From assembly GCA_937876195.1 (NCBI GenBank), contig CALEIK010000025.1:309659-373658 (forward strand): DNA of 64,000 bases, written 5' to 3'. Each line of letters opens with the position of its first letter. Within the stretch, counting starts at the first letter, position 1. This DNA is from an uncultured Flavobacteriales bacterium (GTDB lineage Bacteria > Bacteroidota > Bacteroidia > Flavobacteriales_D > Crocinitomicaceae). This document shows positions 42,932 through 51,277 of this stretch, in pieces. The notes below the pieces were generated by a model, which was given only the letters and a program-made list of their open reading frames with translations, made no database searches and was not told the origin of the DNA. The position numbers were made by a program, and so were the translations under genes.

Positions 42932-45346
42932 ATGAGGAATTTACTTTTGCTTTCAATGTTGATCATCAACCTTTCTGCTATTGCACAGCGTGGTAAAATT
43001 ACAGGAAGAGTAATAGATGAAAAGGGAGAAGCTATCATGGGGGCTTCGGTAATTTACAGAGCTGATGTAACAATCGGTGCGGTTAGTGATGATAACGGGA
43101 ATTACCTATTGGAATTACCTGCAGGTAATGTTCGCATTCTTTGTCGCTACTCATCAATGATAACTGATACCCTTGATATAACAATCATTGAAGGTGCGAC
43201 AATTTCTCGCGACATCATGCTGAAAGCATATGTTCAAGAACTGGATGGCATGGAAGTTCAAGTAGGAAGGTTTGACAAACCGATTGAAGATCAGACAGTT
43301 TCCATGGAGATTATTCGCCCAGAATTGATTGAGAATAAAAATACTCGAAGTATAGAAACCGTTCTAGATCAAACACCTGGACTGAATATTCTTGACGGTG
43401 AGCCACAAATACGCGGAGGATCAGGTTTTACATTTGGCGTCGGTTCTAAAGTGGCTGTGATTGTCGATGATATGCCTATGTTGTCTGGAGATGCTGGTCG
43501 ACCTGAGTGGGGATTTATTCCTATTGAGAATATTCATCAGATTGAAGTCACCAAAGGTGCTGCATCTGTTCTTTCAGGCAGTTCCGCGCTTTCAGGATCA
43601 ATTCATATCCGGACAGCATACCCAAAAGCGAAACCAAAAACGAAAGTCAATGTTTACACTGGTTTTTATTCTGAACCGAGCATTGAAGGTGCAACATGGT
43701 GGAATGAATTCCCATTAATCACAGGAGTTAATTTTTTGCATTCACGGCAAATTAAAAATTTCGACCTTGTTGTAGGAGGGAATGTGAATTACGATCACGG
43801 TTACATTGGTCCGCCGATTACAAGTGATGGGGTAGACGAAGACACTATTTCTAATTTTAGCGAGCGTCAAATGTCTTCTAAAAGAGCTCGATTTAATTTT
43901 AACACACGTCATCGATCAAAAAAGCATAAAGGTTTGAGCTACGGAGTGAATGGAAACGTGATGTACGCTGAGACAAACATGGCATTTGCATGGTTGGATG
44001 ATTCCTCAGGACTTTACAGGGCATATCCGAGCGCTGTCTTTTTACAAGAACAGTTTATATTTAATGTCGATCCATATATCAATTTAATCACTTCAACAAG
44101 TGGAAAGCATAGCCTAAGAGGAAGAGTTTTACATTCGGATAACGAAATGACTGCGAATCAGTCCAACAGAGCAACAACCTATTTCGGAGATTACATGTTT
44201 CAGAAAGCTTATAAGAATGTTTTTGAATTTGATTTTGCAGGAGGTCTGACTTCGACTTTTACTAATTCATTTGCAAACATGTATGTTGGTTCAGGAAGTC
44301 CTAACAATCAATTGCTCAATATTTCCGCATATACTCAGTTGGAGAAGAAAATAAAGAATATTTTAAATGTCTCTGTTGGAGGCCGCTTGGAGTATTTTCA
44401 GTTGAATGATTCGATCACGGCATTAAAGCCAATATTTAGGGCAGGAACAAGTTTGAAGTTGTATCAAGAAACATATTTAAGAGCGTCCTATGGACAGGGG
44501 TATAGGTTTCCAACGATTACAGAAAGATTTATAAAAACTGGAATAGGCAATTTTGGAGTCTTTCCAAATGCAGATTTACAACCTGAATCAAGTTGGAATG
44601 CGGAAGTAGGATTGAAACAAGGGCTGAAATTTGGCAGATTGTTCGGATATATTGACATTGCCGGGTTTTGGCAAGAGTATGAGAATACTATCGAATATTT
44701 GTTTGGAGTTTGGGGGACAGATAATACATTGGGACCAAGTAGCCTTTTCGGTTTTAAGTTCATGAATACAGGTAGATCAAGAGTTCTTGGTATTGATGCA
44801 TCATTTTCTGGAAAGGCTAAATTGTCAAAGAAAATGGATCTTACATTTATTTTGGGGTACAACTATATTTTACCAACAACCTTAACACCAGATCAAGTGT
44901 ATGCAACTGATATTTTTGATAATCAATACAGTTATCAATCGACCTCTCTCGAGGCTGCAAAGGAAATTTTAAAGTATCGTTTTTTGCACAATCTTAAAGG
45001 TGATTTTCAGTTGGATATATTTGGAAAGCTTGGAATCGGTGGAAGCGTAAAATATTTTAGTCGAATTGAGAACATGGACGTTGCAATTAGAGACTTTGAA
45101 GACTTAACAACAAATCCAATTTTTGGATCGTCAATACAAGACGTTCAATATATGGATTACTATTTGGCAAATAGAAAGGGAATTTGGATTTTTGATGCAC
45201 GAATTTCTTATGCGATTTCCGAAAAGCACAAAATAGCAGTGATTAGCGCCAATATAATGAATCGTTCGTATTCTCTGCGCCCATTGAAAATCGAGCCGCC
45301 ACGCACCATAATGCTGCAATACACGCTTAATTTGGATAAAAACTAA
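42932..45346 (+). CDS. TonB-dependent receptor with carboxypeptidase-regulatory N-domain
   Basis: An 804-residue outer-membrane receptor. Signal peptide MRNLLLLSMLIINLSAIAQ. Residues about 20-100 form a CarboxypepD_reg domain (RGKITGRVIDEKGEAIMGAS), the plug lies around 125-245 (TPGLNILDGEPQIRGGSGFTF, VIVDDMPMLSGDAG, IEVTKGAASVLSGSSALSG) and the rest is the 22-stranded barrel ending YTLNLDKN. No SusD partner is encoded nearby, so it is not a SusCD pair. It sits just before the cobalamin riboswitch but belongs to a separate unit, since the -7 box at 45366 follows its stop. The substrate is unknown; siderophore, peptide or cofactor uptake are possible. Confidence 0.88.
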   Translation: MRNLLLLSMLIINLSAIAQRGKITGRVIDEKGEAIMGASVIYRADVTIGAVSDDNGNYLLELPAGNVRILCRYSSMITDTLDITIIEGATISRDIMLKAYVQELDGMEVQVGRFDKPIEDQTVSMEIIRPELIENKNTRSIETVLDQTPGLNILDGEPQIRGGSGFTFGVGSKVAVIVDDMPMLSGDAGRPEWGFIPIENIHQIEVTKGAASVLSGSSALSGSIHIRTAYPKAKPKTKVNVYTGFYSEPSIEGATWWNEFPLITGVNFLHSRQIKNFDLVVGGNVNYDHGYIGPPITSDGVDEDTISNFSERQMSSKRARFNFNTRHRSKKHKGLSYGVNGNVMYAETNMAFAWLDDSSGLYRAYPSAVFLQEQFIFNVDPYINLITSTSGKHSLRGRVLHSDNEMTANQSNRATTYFGDYMFQKAYKNVFEFDFAGGLTSTFTNSFANMYVGSGSPNNQLLNISAYTQLEKKIKNILNVSVGGRLEYFQLNDSITALKPIFRAGTSLKLYQETYLRASYGQGYRFPTITERFIKTGIGNFGVFPNADLQPESSWNAEVGLKQGLKFGRLFGYIDIAGFWQEYENTIEYLFGVWGTDNTLGPSSLFGFKFMNTGRSRVLGIDASFSGKAKLSKKMDLTFILGYNYILPTTLTPDQVYATDIFDNQYSYQSTSLEAAKEILKYRFLHNLKGDFQLDIFGKLGIGGSVKYFSRIENMDVAIRDFEDLTTNPIFGSSIQDVQYMDYYLANRKGIWIFDARISYAISEKHKIAVISANIMNRSYSLRPLKIEPPRTIMLQYTLNLDKN

Positions 45347-45365
45347 TCGGTTAAAATTATTCTCG

Positions 45366-45373
45366 TACATTTG
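45366..45373 (+). promoter_or_regulatory. -7 box upstream of the cobalamin riboswitch
   Basis: TACATTTG, a full TAnnTTTG match. It would start a transcript near 45377 that carries the whole riboswitch. Confidence 0.5.
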
Positions 45374-45404
45374 TCGTGACTTTGGTTCACGTTGTGATTA
45401 AACT

Positions 45405-45580
45405 TTAGTTCTAGAGTATACTAGAATATAAGTTGAAAGGAATCTGGTGAAAATCCAGAACTGTAACTGCAGCTGTAAGTACTAAAAGTTTGTTTCAAGA
45501 TGCCACTGTCCCGATACAACGGGGTGGGAAGGCGAAACAAAAATGGTGCGAGTCAGAATACTTGCCTTAGTCATTTAAAG
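45405..45580 (+). ncRNA. Cobalamin (B12) riboswitch
   Basis: The spacer holds the conserved parts in order: GGAATCTGGTGAAAATCCAG (from 45440), then AACTGTAACTGCAGCTGTAA, then the B12 box region GCCACTGTCCC near 45502, GGGTGGGAAGGCG near 45522 and GAGTCAGAATACTTGCC (45550-45566). This matches the Rfam cobalamin aptamer consensus (GGTGxAAxTCC; GCCACTG; GGGAAGG; AGTCxGAAxACxTGCC). A small GACTT/AAGTC hairpin lies just behind it and the operon's first ATG is about 120 bases further on; I see no clear terminator, so control may be translational. The outer P1 ends are approximate. Confidence 0.95.
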
Positions 45581-45687
45581 AAGACTTCAGATTAAAGTCG
45601 GATTTAGTATATGTCTATAGGCACATGCCATTTCTCTTAACTGATTTCTTCAACGTTTATTTTTTATTAATTATTTAATCTTTAACG

Positions 45688-46650
45688 ATGAAGAAAATTT
45701 ATCTATTTGCAAGTGCTCTGTTCATCGGAGCAAGTATTCAAGCACAGTTCGTGTTTGATTTTGAATCAGTTTCATTAAGTCCAGAATCGTATGACAACGG
45801 ATCAATGGGGCCCGATAATTTTGATTTTGGAGATGTTGTTCTTTCCAATTCCTACGACGATGTCTGGGGTTCATGGTCTGGATTTTCCATTTCGAATATC
45901 ACGGACAACACGACAGCCGGATATGCAAATCAGTACAGTGCCTACACAGGTGGAGGAAACAACTCGGACAACTATGGCGTGTTCTACCCAAGTGGAGAAA
46001 TTACGGGAGACAACATGCTCATTGGTATTATGAGTATTTCTATCACCAATGCAACTTATCCTGCAATCTCAATGCGAGATGGAGATGCGTTTGCAAAGCA
46101 GTTCGGTTCTGTTAACGGTCCTGATGGAAATCCTGACGGAACAAACGGAGAGGACTTTTTTAAAGTGTGGGTTATTGGATGGGATTACACGGGAACACTG
46201 AGTGATTCCGTTGAGTTTTATCTAGCCGATTATCGATTTGCAGATGATCTAGATGATTATATTGTGGATGATTGGAACACCATCGATTTATTGAGTTTTC
46301 CGTTCTTAGTGAATAAAGTGACTTTTCGATTCGAATCTTCTGATGTCGGTGCATGGGGAATGAACACACCTGCTTATTTCGCTATAGATGATATCGTTTT
46401 CGATCAGTTTTCAAGCGTCAATGAAACGGTATTAACGAATGTTGACGTTTTCCCAAATCCTGTAAAAGATCAAATTACTGTACGTGGTGAACATGGAGAT
46501 CTTGTCGTGCGTGATATGAGCGGACGTGTATTGCTTGCAGAAAACCACAATCAATTGAGTACAATCGATTTCTCTTCTTTTAGCGCTGGCACTTACTTTT
46601 TGACGCTTAGCAACGACAAAGGAGCGTTCACCGAGAAAATCAGCAAGTAA
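45688..46650 (+). CDS. DUF4465-like secreted protein with T9SS domain, first gene behind the B12 riboswitch
   Basis: A 320-residue secreted protein with signal peptide MKKIYLFASALFIGASIQAQ. The central region (WSGFSISNITDNTTAGYANQYSAYTGGG, residues 55-82, then FKVWVIGWDYTGTLSDSVEFYLADY and FRFESSDVGAWGMNTPAYFAIDDI) is the DUF4465 fold that is common in cobalamin-regulated loci of Bacteroidota. DUF4465-like surface lipoproteins of gut Bacteroides (BtuH) are, as I recall, reported to bind B12; that link needs confirming. Here there is no lipobox; the last 75 residues (VDVFPNPVKDQITVRG ... AGTYFLTLSNDKGAFTEKISK, truncated for display) are a type A sorting domain. It is the first gene of the riboswitch operon. 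Confidence 0.85.
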   Translation: MKKIYLFASALFIGASIQAQFVFDFESVSLSPESYDNGSMGPDNFDFGDVVLSNSYDDVWGSWSGFSISNITDNTTAGYANQYSAYTGGGNNSDNYGVFYPSGEITGDNMLIGIMSISITNATYPAISMRDGDAFAKQFGSVNGPDGNPDGTNGEDFFKVWVIGWDYTGTLSDSVEFYLADYRFADDLDDYIVDDWNTIDLLSFPFLVNKVTFRFESSDVGAWGMNTPAYFAIDDIVFDQFSSVNETVLTNVDVFPNPVKDQITVRGEHGDLVVRDMSGRVLLAENHNQLSTIDFSSFSAGTYFLTLSNDKGAFTEKISK

Positions 46651-46674
46651 TTCAGGGACGTACGTCTTAGCGCT

Positions 46675-48636
46675 ATGCGATTGATCATTGTACCATTTTT
46701 ATTTTTGACCATTACTTCATTTTCCCAGGCGGATTCTGTCCAACGAGTGGATGAGGTAGTGGTTTCTTATTCGCTGATGACAATTCGCTGGATTCAACCA
46801 AAGCATACCTCAATTTCAAAAAATGAGATCGACGAAATGGCACCAGAAGATGCAGGGGAACTGATTCGTAAGTTTACAGGAGTGAGCTTGAAATCGTACG
46901 GTGGATTGGGTGGATTGAAAACGGTTTCCATGAGAGGGTTAGGTGCCAATCACACCGCTGTTGTTTCGGACGGTTTTTCACTTTCAAATGCGCAGACAGG
47001 ACAAATTAATCTGGGACAGATCCAAGCGGATAATATCACGAATATAGTCAGTATCGTCGGTGCTTCGGGAAGTTTTTATCAACCCATTTCAGCGCAAATT
47101 TCAGGCAGTTCGTTTCTGTTGGAAACTTTTGAGAATTCATTTTCGAAAGATACCCTGCAGATGCGTTCAAGCGTGAGGTACGGCTCGTTCCAACAAAAGA
47201 ATGGTTACCTCGGAGTGAAATACACGCCCAATCGCTTTTTTATCAGTGCGTCTGGGTCGTATCGTGATGCGGACGGTAATTATCCGTACACCTTTCAGAA
47301 TGGGATGAATCAGTTGAGCCTTGAGCGAACGAACAATGATTACCAGGATTGGTATTGTGGCGTCTCCGCGGGATTCAAAGGAAAGAAAACTACTGCTAGA
47401 CTGGGGTACAAGCGGAAACAATTTGATCAAGGATTGCCTGGAGCTGTCATTTTGTACAATCAAACGCAAGATGAACGATTAACGACCAATGAACAGCTCG
47501 CGTTTGGTGATTTTTCGTTTGGCGATTATAAGTTTCAACTGCGCATCTATGGAAACGGAAGCCTCAATGCGATGAATTATGTCGATCCCACATATTTCAA
47601 CAGTGCAGGAAAGATTAATGTCACTTACGACAACCGAAGTTTGACAGCAGGATTTTCTGTTCGCGCTGATTTGCATCAAACCTTAGAGTTATTCGGAGGA
47701 GTAGAAGAAGTCCTGAGTGATTTAAAAACCAGCGATTCTACTTTTGCATTGCCCGTCCGCTTTCACAATTTTGGGCTGTTGGGACTTCGTTTTAGAAAAG
47801 GTCGCTTTGGAGCAGAAATTCACGCTTCTTCGCAATATGTCGATGAGCAAAATAGACAAGGAAATAGCGCCCGAAATCGTTTTCGGGTCAATCCATTTGC
47901 TTCAGCAACAGTGCGTTTTATGCAGGACATGGTCGCAGCGGAAGGATGGTACAGAAGTTCTTTTCGCATGCCGAACTTCAACGAATTGTACTACAACAAC
48001 ATTGGGAATAATCAGCTAGAACCAGAAGATGCGCATCAATTCAATCTTGGAATTCGTGCTATGCCAGTCGTGAAAAACATGAAGGTTCAGGCACGAATCA
48101 ATGGATTTTACAACCGCGTGCAGAACAAAATCGTTGCCATTCCCACACAGAATTTGTTCGTTTGGTCGATGCAAAACATTGGCGAAGTGGAAGTGGTTGG
48201 AGGAGAAGCCATTGTTTCTGCACAAAAGAAATTCGGAAAACGCTGGAGCATTGGAGTTGATGCAAATTACACCTTTCAACGCACAATTGACATTACGGAT
48301 AGCGAAAGTCCAACGTTTCAGCATCAAGTGGCGTACATTCCGCTACATTCCGCAAATGGCGATATTTCCGTTCACTACAAACAAACGGGAATGCGCATTT
48401 CAACCAATTTTGTATCGGAACGATACGCGTTGAACGAGAACAATTCCGCAAACCGCATCGAAGGATTTTATACCATTGATGCGAGTATTTTTCACAAAAT
48501 GAAGGTCGCACAGAAGAACAGCATTCAACTGCAGTTGAATGTCAAGAATGTTACCAACAACTCCTATGCATACATTCGCTCGTTTGTCATGCCGGGAATC
48601 AATTACCTAATATCATTAAGTTATGCGTTTAATTAG
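46675..48636 (+). CDS. btuB: BtuB-like TonB-dependent receptor, likely cobalamin
   Basis: A 653-residue outer-membrane receptor that lacks the N-terminal CarboxypepD_reg domain. Signal peptide MRLIIVPFLFLTITSFSQ; a TonB-box-like DEVVVSYSL lies around residues 25-33. The plug (about 50-165) has FTGVSLKSYGGLGGLKTVSMRGLGANHTAVV-type sequence (residues 66-96), and the barrel ends in INYLISLSYAFN with the terminal aromatic residue. Position between the riboswitch-led DUF4465 gene and the BtuG-like gene makes B12 (or a corrinoid) the likely substrate. The start is 24 bases after the previous stop and the end overlaps the next gene by 14 bases. The gene name rests on context as well as sequence. Confidence 0.85.
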   Translation: MRLIIVPFLFLTITSFSQADSVQRVDEVVVSYSLMTIRWIQPKHTSISKNEIDEMAPEDAGELIRKFTGVSLKSYGGLGGLKTVSMRGLGANHTAVVSDGFSLSNAQTGQINLGQIQADNITNIVSIVGASGSFYQPISAQISGSSFLLETFENSFSKDTLQMRSSVRYGSFQQKNGYLGVKYTPNRFFISASGSYRDADGNYPYTFQNGMNQLSLERTNNDYQDWYCGVSAGFKGKKTTARLGYKRKQFDQGLPGAVILYNQTQDERLTTNEQLAFGDFSFGDYKFQLRIYGNGSLNAMNYVDPTYFNSAGKINVTYDNRSLTAGFSVRADLHQTLELFGGVEEVLSDLKTSDSTFALPVRFHNFGLLGLRFRKGRFGAEIHASSQYVDEQNRQGNSARNRFRVNPFASATVRFMQDMVAAEGWYRSSFRMPNFNELYYNNIGNNQLEPEDAHQFNLGIRAMPVVKNMKVQARINGFYNRVQNKIVAIPTQNLFVWSMQNIGEVEVVGGEAIVSAQKKFGKRWSIGVDANYTFQRTIDITDSESPTFQHQVAYIPLHSANGDISVHYKQTGMRISTNFVSERYALNENNSANRIEGFYTIDASIFHKMKVAQKNSIQLQLNVKNVTNNSYAYIRSFVMPGINYLISLSYAFN

Positions 48637-49675
48637 TCTAATTTTTAGTGTAATTTTGATCGTCTCCTGTAAAAAGGACGAGCCAGTCGATCCACCGGTG
48701 GGTGACAACTTATCGAACGGAATGGTCGTTTTGTGTGAAGGACTTTTTCAGCACAACAATTCAACGGTTTCATGGGTCGATTTTAGTACAGGAACCATCG
48801 CGAATAATTTATTCACAACCAAAACGGGTCGACAATTGGGTGATACAGGCAACGACATGCAGCGCTACGGTGGAAAAATCTATATTGTTGTCAATGTTTC
48901 CAGTACGGTGGAGGTGATGAATGCAGCATCCTTTTCGTCCATCAAACAAATTTCAATGATCCAGAATGGTGTCGCGAAACAACCGCGTTCCCTCACATTT
49001 CACAACGGAAAAGTGTACGTCAGTTGTTACGATGGTTTTGTGGATGTGATTGACACGACCAGTTTGACGGTCACGCAGCGCATTCCAGTTGGATCCAATC
49101 CAGAAGGGTTGTCTGTTTCCAACAATAAATTGTACGTCGCGAATTCTGGTGGACTGAACTTTCCTGTGCCCGATTCCACCGTTTCTGTGATTGATTTGAC
49201 TTCACACGTAGAAGTTGAGCGCATCACTGTTGGCATGAATCCTGGAGGAGTGATTACCGATGCCCAAGGTGATATTTACGTCATTGCACGGGGTGATTAC
49301 GGCGCAGAACCATCACGCATGGTGCGCATTGATACCCAATTGGACGAAGTCGCTGAAACCTTTGCGTTTGATGCATCTGGAATGTACCCCATGAATGACA
49401 AGTTCCTCGTGACTTATTTCAATCACGCTACTCAGGCAAGCACCATTGGACTTTTCAACCCACTTACAGAAAGCATGGAAGTGCCAAATTACATTAGCAC
49501 GGCAGGCATTACGACATTGTACGGCATAGCGTATCGACAGAGTTCAAATACACTCTTTCTATTGGATGCCATGAACTACACCAACAGCGGTTACGTGCGA
49601 GAATATTCACTCACAGGGAGTTTAATTCAGAGTTTTCACGTTGGATTGAATCCAACAAAAATTATATTTCTATGA
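48623..49675 (+). CDS. BtuG-like surface beta-propeller lipoprotein
   Basis: A lipoprotein of 350 residues (lipobox LIVSC, mature CKKDEP; the K-D-E next to Cys resembles the lipoprotein export signal of Bacteroidota, so it is probably surface exposed). A seven-bladed YncE/DUF5074-type beta-propeller fills residues about 30-350, with VVLCEGLFQHNNSTVSWVDF near 35, blade motifs VIDTTSLTVTQRIPVGSNPEGL and VIDLTSHVEVERITVGMNPGG. Gut Bacteroides BtuG has this architecture, sits beside btuB and binds B12 with very high affinity (known of the family). Here it overlaps btuB by 14 bases and the next gene by 4 bases. Confidence 0.85.
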   Translation: MRLISLIFSVILIVSCKKDEPVDPPVGDNLSNGMVVLCEGLFQHNNSTVSWVDFSTGTIANNLFTTKTGRQLGDTGNDMQRYGGKIYIVVNVSSTVEVMNAASFSSIKQISMIQNGVAKQPRSLTFHNGKVYVSCYDGFVDVIDTTSLTVTQRIPVGSNPEGLSVSNNKLYVANSGGLNFPVPDSTVSVIDLTSHVEVERITVGMNPGGVITDAQGDIYVIARGDYGAEPSRMVRIDTQLDEVAETFAFDASGMYPMNDKFLVTYFNHATQASTIGLFNPLTESMEVPNYISTAGITTLYGIAYRQSSNTLFLLDAMNYTNSGYVREYSLTGSLIQSFHVGLNPTKIIFL

Positions 49676-50640
49676 AATTATCTTTTATTATTTTGATCAG
49701 TTGTGGGCTCGTCGCTCAAAGTTTTGGGCAGTCTTTTTCGCCTTTGCCGGGAGAACCTGGATCGACAGCGATGCATAAGGATTCATCGGCATTTATTGCC
49801 TGGGCGACAGGTGTTGTCGTGGAACGAGGTCCGATGGACATTCAATACCCTTTGGATGGCGATGTTAGTCATGGGATTGAAAGCGATGCCGTTGGCCCAG
49901 CAAATGGAGTGTCTGTCATTTCCTTGGGGGATGGGGGAGTGGCAACCGTTAGTTTCGCGCTTCCGATTACCAACGGTCCCGGATACGATTTTGCCGTGTT
50001 CGAAAACGGATTTGCTGATAACTTCATGGAACTGGCGTTTGTGGAGGTCAGTTCAGACGGCGTCAATTTTGTGCGCTTCCCTGCAATCAGCGAGGCACCA
50101 GTGGAAGTTCAATACTGGAACGGAAGCTTTTCAGATTGCCGTTATTACAACAATCTCGCAGGAAAGTACCGCGCAAATTACGGAACCCCCTTTGACTTGG
50201 AAGAATTAAGCGATTCAACAAGCATAGATATCACAGCCATCACGCATGTTCGCATTATTGACGTAGTTGGGAGCATCGATCCACTTTACGGTACGTTTGA
50301 CAGTCAAGGAAACATCATCAACGATCCCTATCCAACAGCTTTTCACACAGGTGGATTTGATTTGGACGGTATTGGTGTTATTCACGAAGGAGCACTTGGA
50401 TTGGATAAATCGAATTCAGTACAAGTAATTGTGTTTCCTAATCCTTCCTCGGGGAAGTTTTATATCCAAACAGAGCAAAATGCCGATTATTCAGTAATTG
50501 ACATCCACGGAAAAGTAATATATTCGGGAACTGTGAACTCAATGAAATCCATTGATATTTCCTTTGCTCCGCAAGGCGTTTATTTTTTGAAAATTGAAAC
50601 GGAGCAAGGTGTAACGGTACAAAAATTAAATAAGTTGTAA
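49672..50640 (+). CDS. T9SS-sorted surface protein of the B12 locus
   Basis: A 322-residue secreted protein. Signal peptide MKLSFIILISCGLVAQSFGQ. The mature domain (FIAWATGVVVERGPMDIQY, SLGDGGVATVSFALPITNGPGYDFAVFENGF at residues 81-111, AFVEVSSDGVNFVRFPAISE) is the one found in the 'cell surface protein' genes that accompany btuB/btuG in gut Bacteroidota; its function there is not settled. Residues 250-322 (VFPNPSSGKFYIQTE ... GVYFLKIETEQGVTVQKLNKL, shortened for display) are a type A sorting domain. The ATG overlaps the previous stop by 4 bases (ATGA). Confidence 0.82.
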   Translation: MKLSFIILISCGLVAQSFGQSFSPLPGEPGSTAMHKDSSAFIAWATGVVVERGPMDIQYPLDGDVSHGIESDAVGPANGVSVISLGDGGVATVSFALPITNGPGYDFAVFENGFADNFMELAFVEVSSDGVNFVRFPAISEAPVEVQYWNGSFSDCRYYNNLAGKYRANYGTPFDLEELSDSTSIDITAITHVRIIDVVGSIDPLYGTFDSQGNIINDPYPTAFHTGGFDLDGIGVIHEGALGLDKSNSVQVIVFPNPSSGKFYIQTEQNADYSVIDIHGKVIYSGTVNSMKSIDISFAPQGVYFLKIETEQGVTVQKLNKL

Positions 50641-51219
50641 ATGGACGAAGCATTGTCTCCTGCGTTTTGGAGTGAAAGGTACAAATCCTGTACAACAGGT
50701 TGGGATTTAGGACAAGTCTCACCGCCTTTGGCAGCCTATTTTGACCAATTGGAGAACAAAGACCTAAAAATCTTGATTCCCGGTTGTGGCAGTGGTTATG
50801 AAGCTGAATATTTGCATTCCCTCGGTTTTACGCAAGTACACCTATTGGATTTTGCATCTGAACCATTGGAAGCTTTTGCGAAGCGTATACCCGATTTCCC
50901 TGCAGCGCATTTGCATCAAGAAGACTTTTTTACACACGATGGACAATACGATCTCATCATCGAACAAACACTTTTTTGCGCGATTGATCCCAAATTGCGA
51001 CCAGACTACGCGAAGAATGTCAAACGCCTCTTAAAACCCGGCGGAAAATTGGTGGGATTGCTCTTTAACCGTGATTTTGACGGAGGTCCACCGTTTGGTG
51101 GCACAAAAGAAGAGTACATGACCTATTTCCGTCCGTATTTTTCATCGATTTTCATGGAAGAGTGTTATAATTCAATTTTGCCGAGGCAAGGGACGGAGTT
51201 GTTTGTGGTGGTGGGGTAA
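50641..51219 (+). CDS. Thiopurine S-methyltransferase family SAM methyltransferase
   Basis: A cytosolic SAM-dependent methyltransferase of 192 residues. The TPMT-family entry (WSERYKSCTTGWDLGQVSPPL near residues 10-30) is followed by motif I (ILIPGCGSGYEAEYLHSLG, about 44-62), a motif II acidic LLDF, and the late motif GGKLVGLLFNRDFDGGPPFGG. Such proteins in bacteria methylate selenium, tellurium or thiol compounds. The ATG comes directly after the previous stop (50640/50641), so it belongs to the B12 transcript. Whether methylation relates to corrinoids is unknown. Confidence 0.85.
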   Translation: MDEALSPAFWSERYKSCTTGWDLGQVSPPLAAYFDQLENKDLKILIPGCGSGYEAEYLHSLGFTQVHLLDFASEPLEAFAKRIPDFPAAHLHQEDFFTHDGQYDLIIEQTLFCAIDPKLRPDYAKNVKRLLKPGGKLVGLLFNRDFDGGPPFGGTKEEYMTYFRPYFSSIFMEECYNSILPRQGTELFVVVG

Positions 51220-51277
51220 TATCATTGTAGGAAAATTAGTAAGTACCGTTGTTTACACTTAATTGTATCAATGAAAA

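Noticed and set aside
49703..50209. 168-codon alternative-frame ORF within the T9SS gene at 49672
   Set aside because: It overlaps the true gene entirely and lacks a plausible start or domain.
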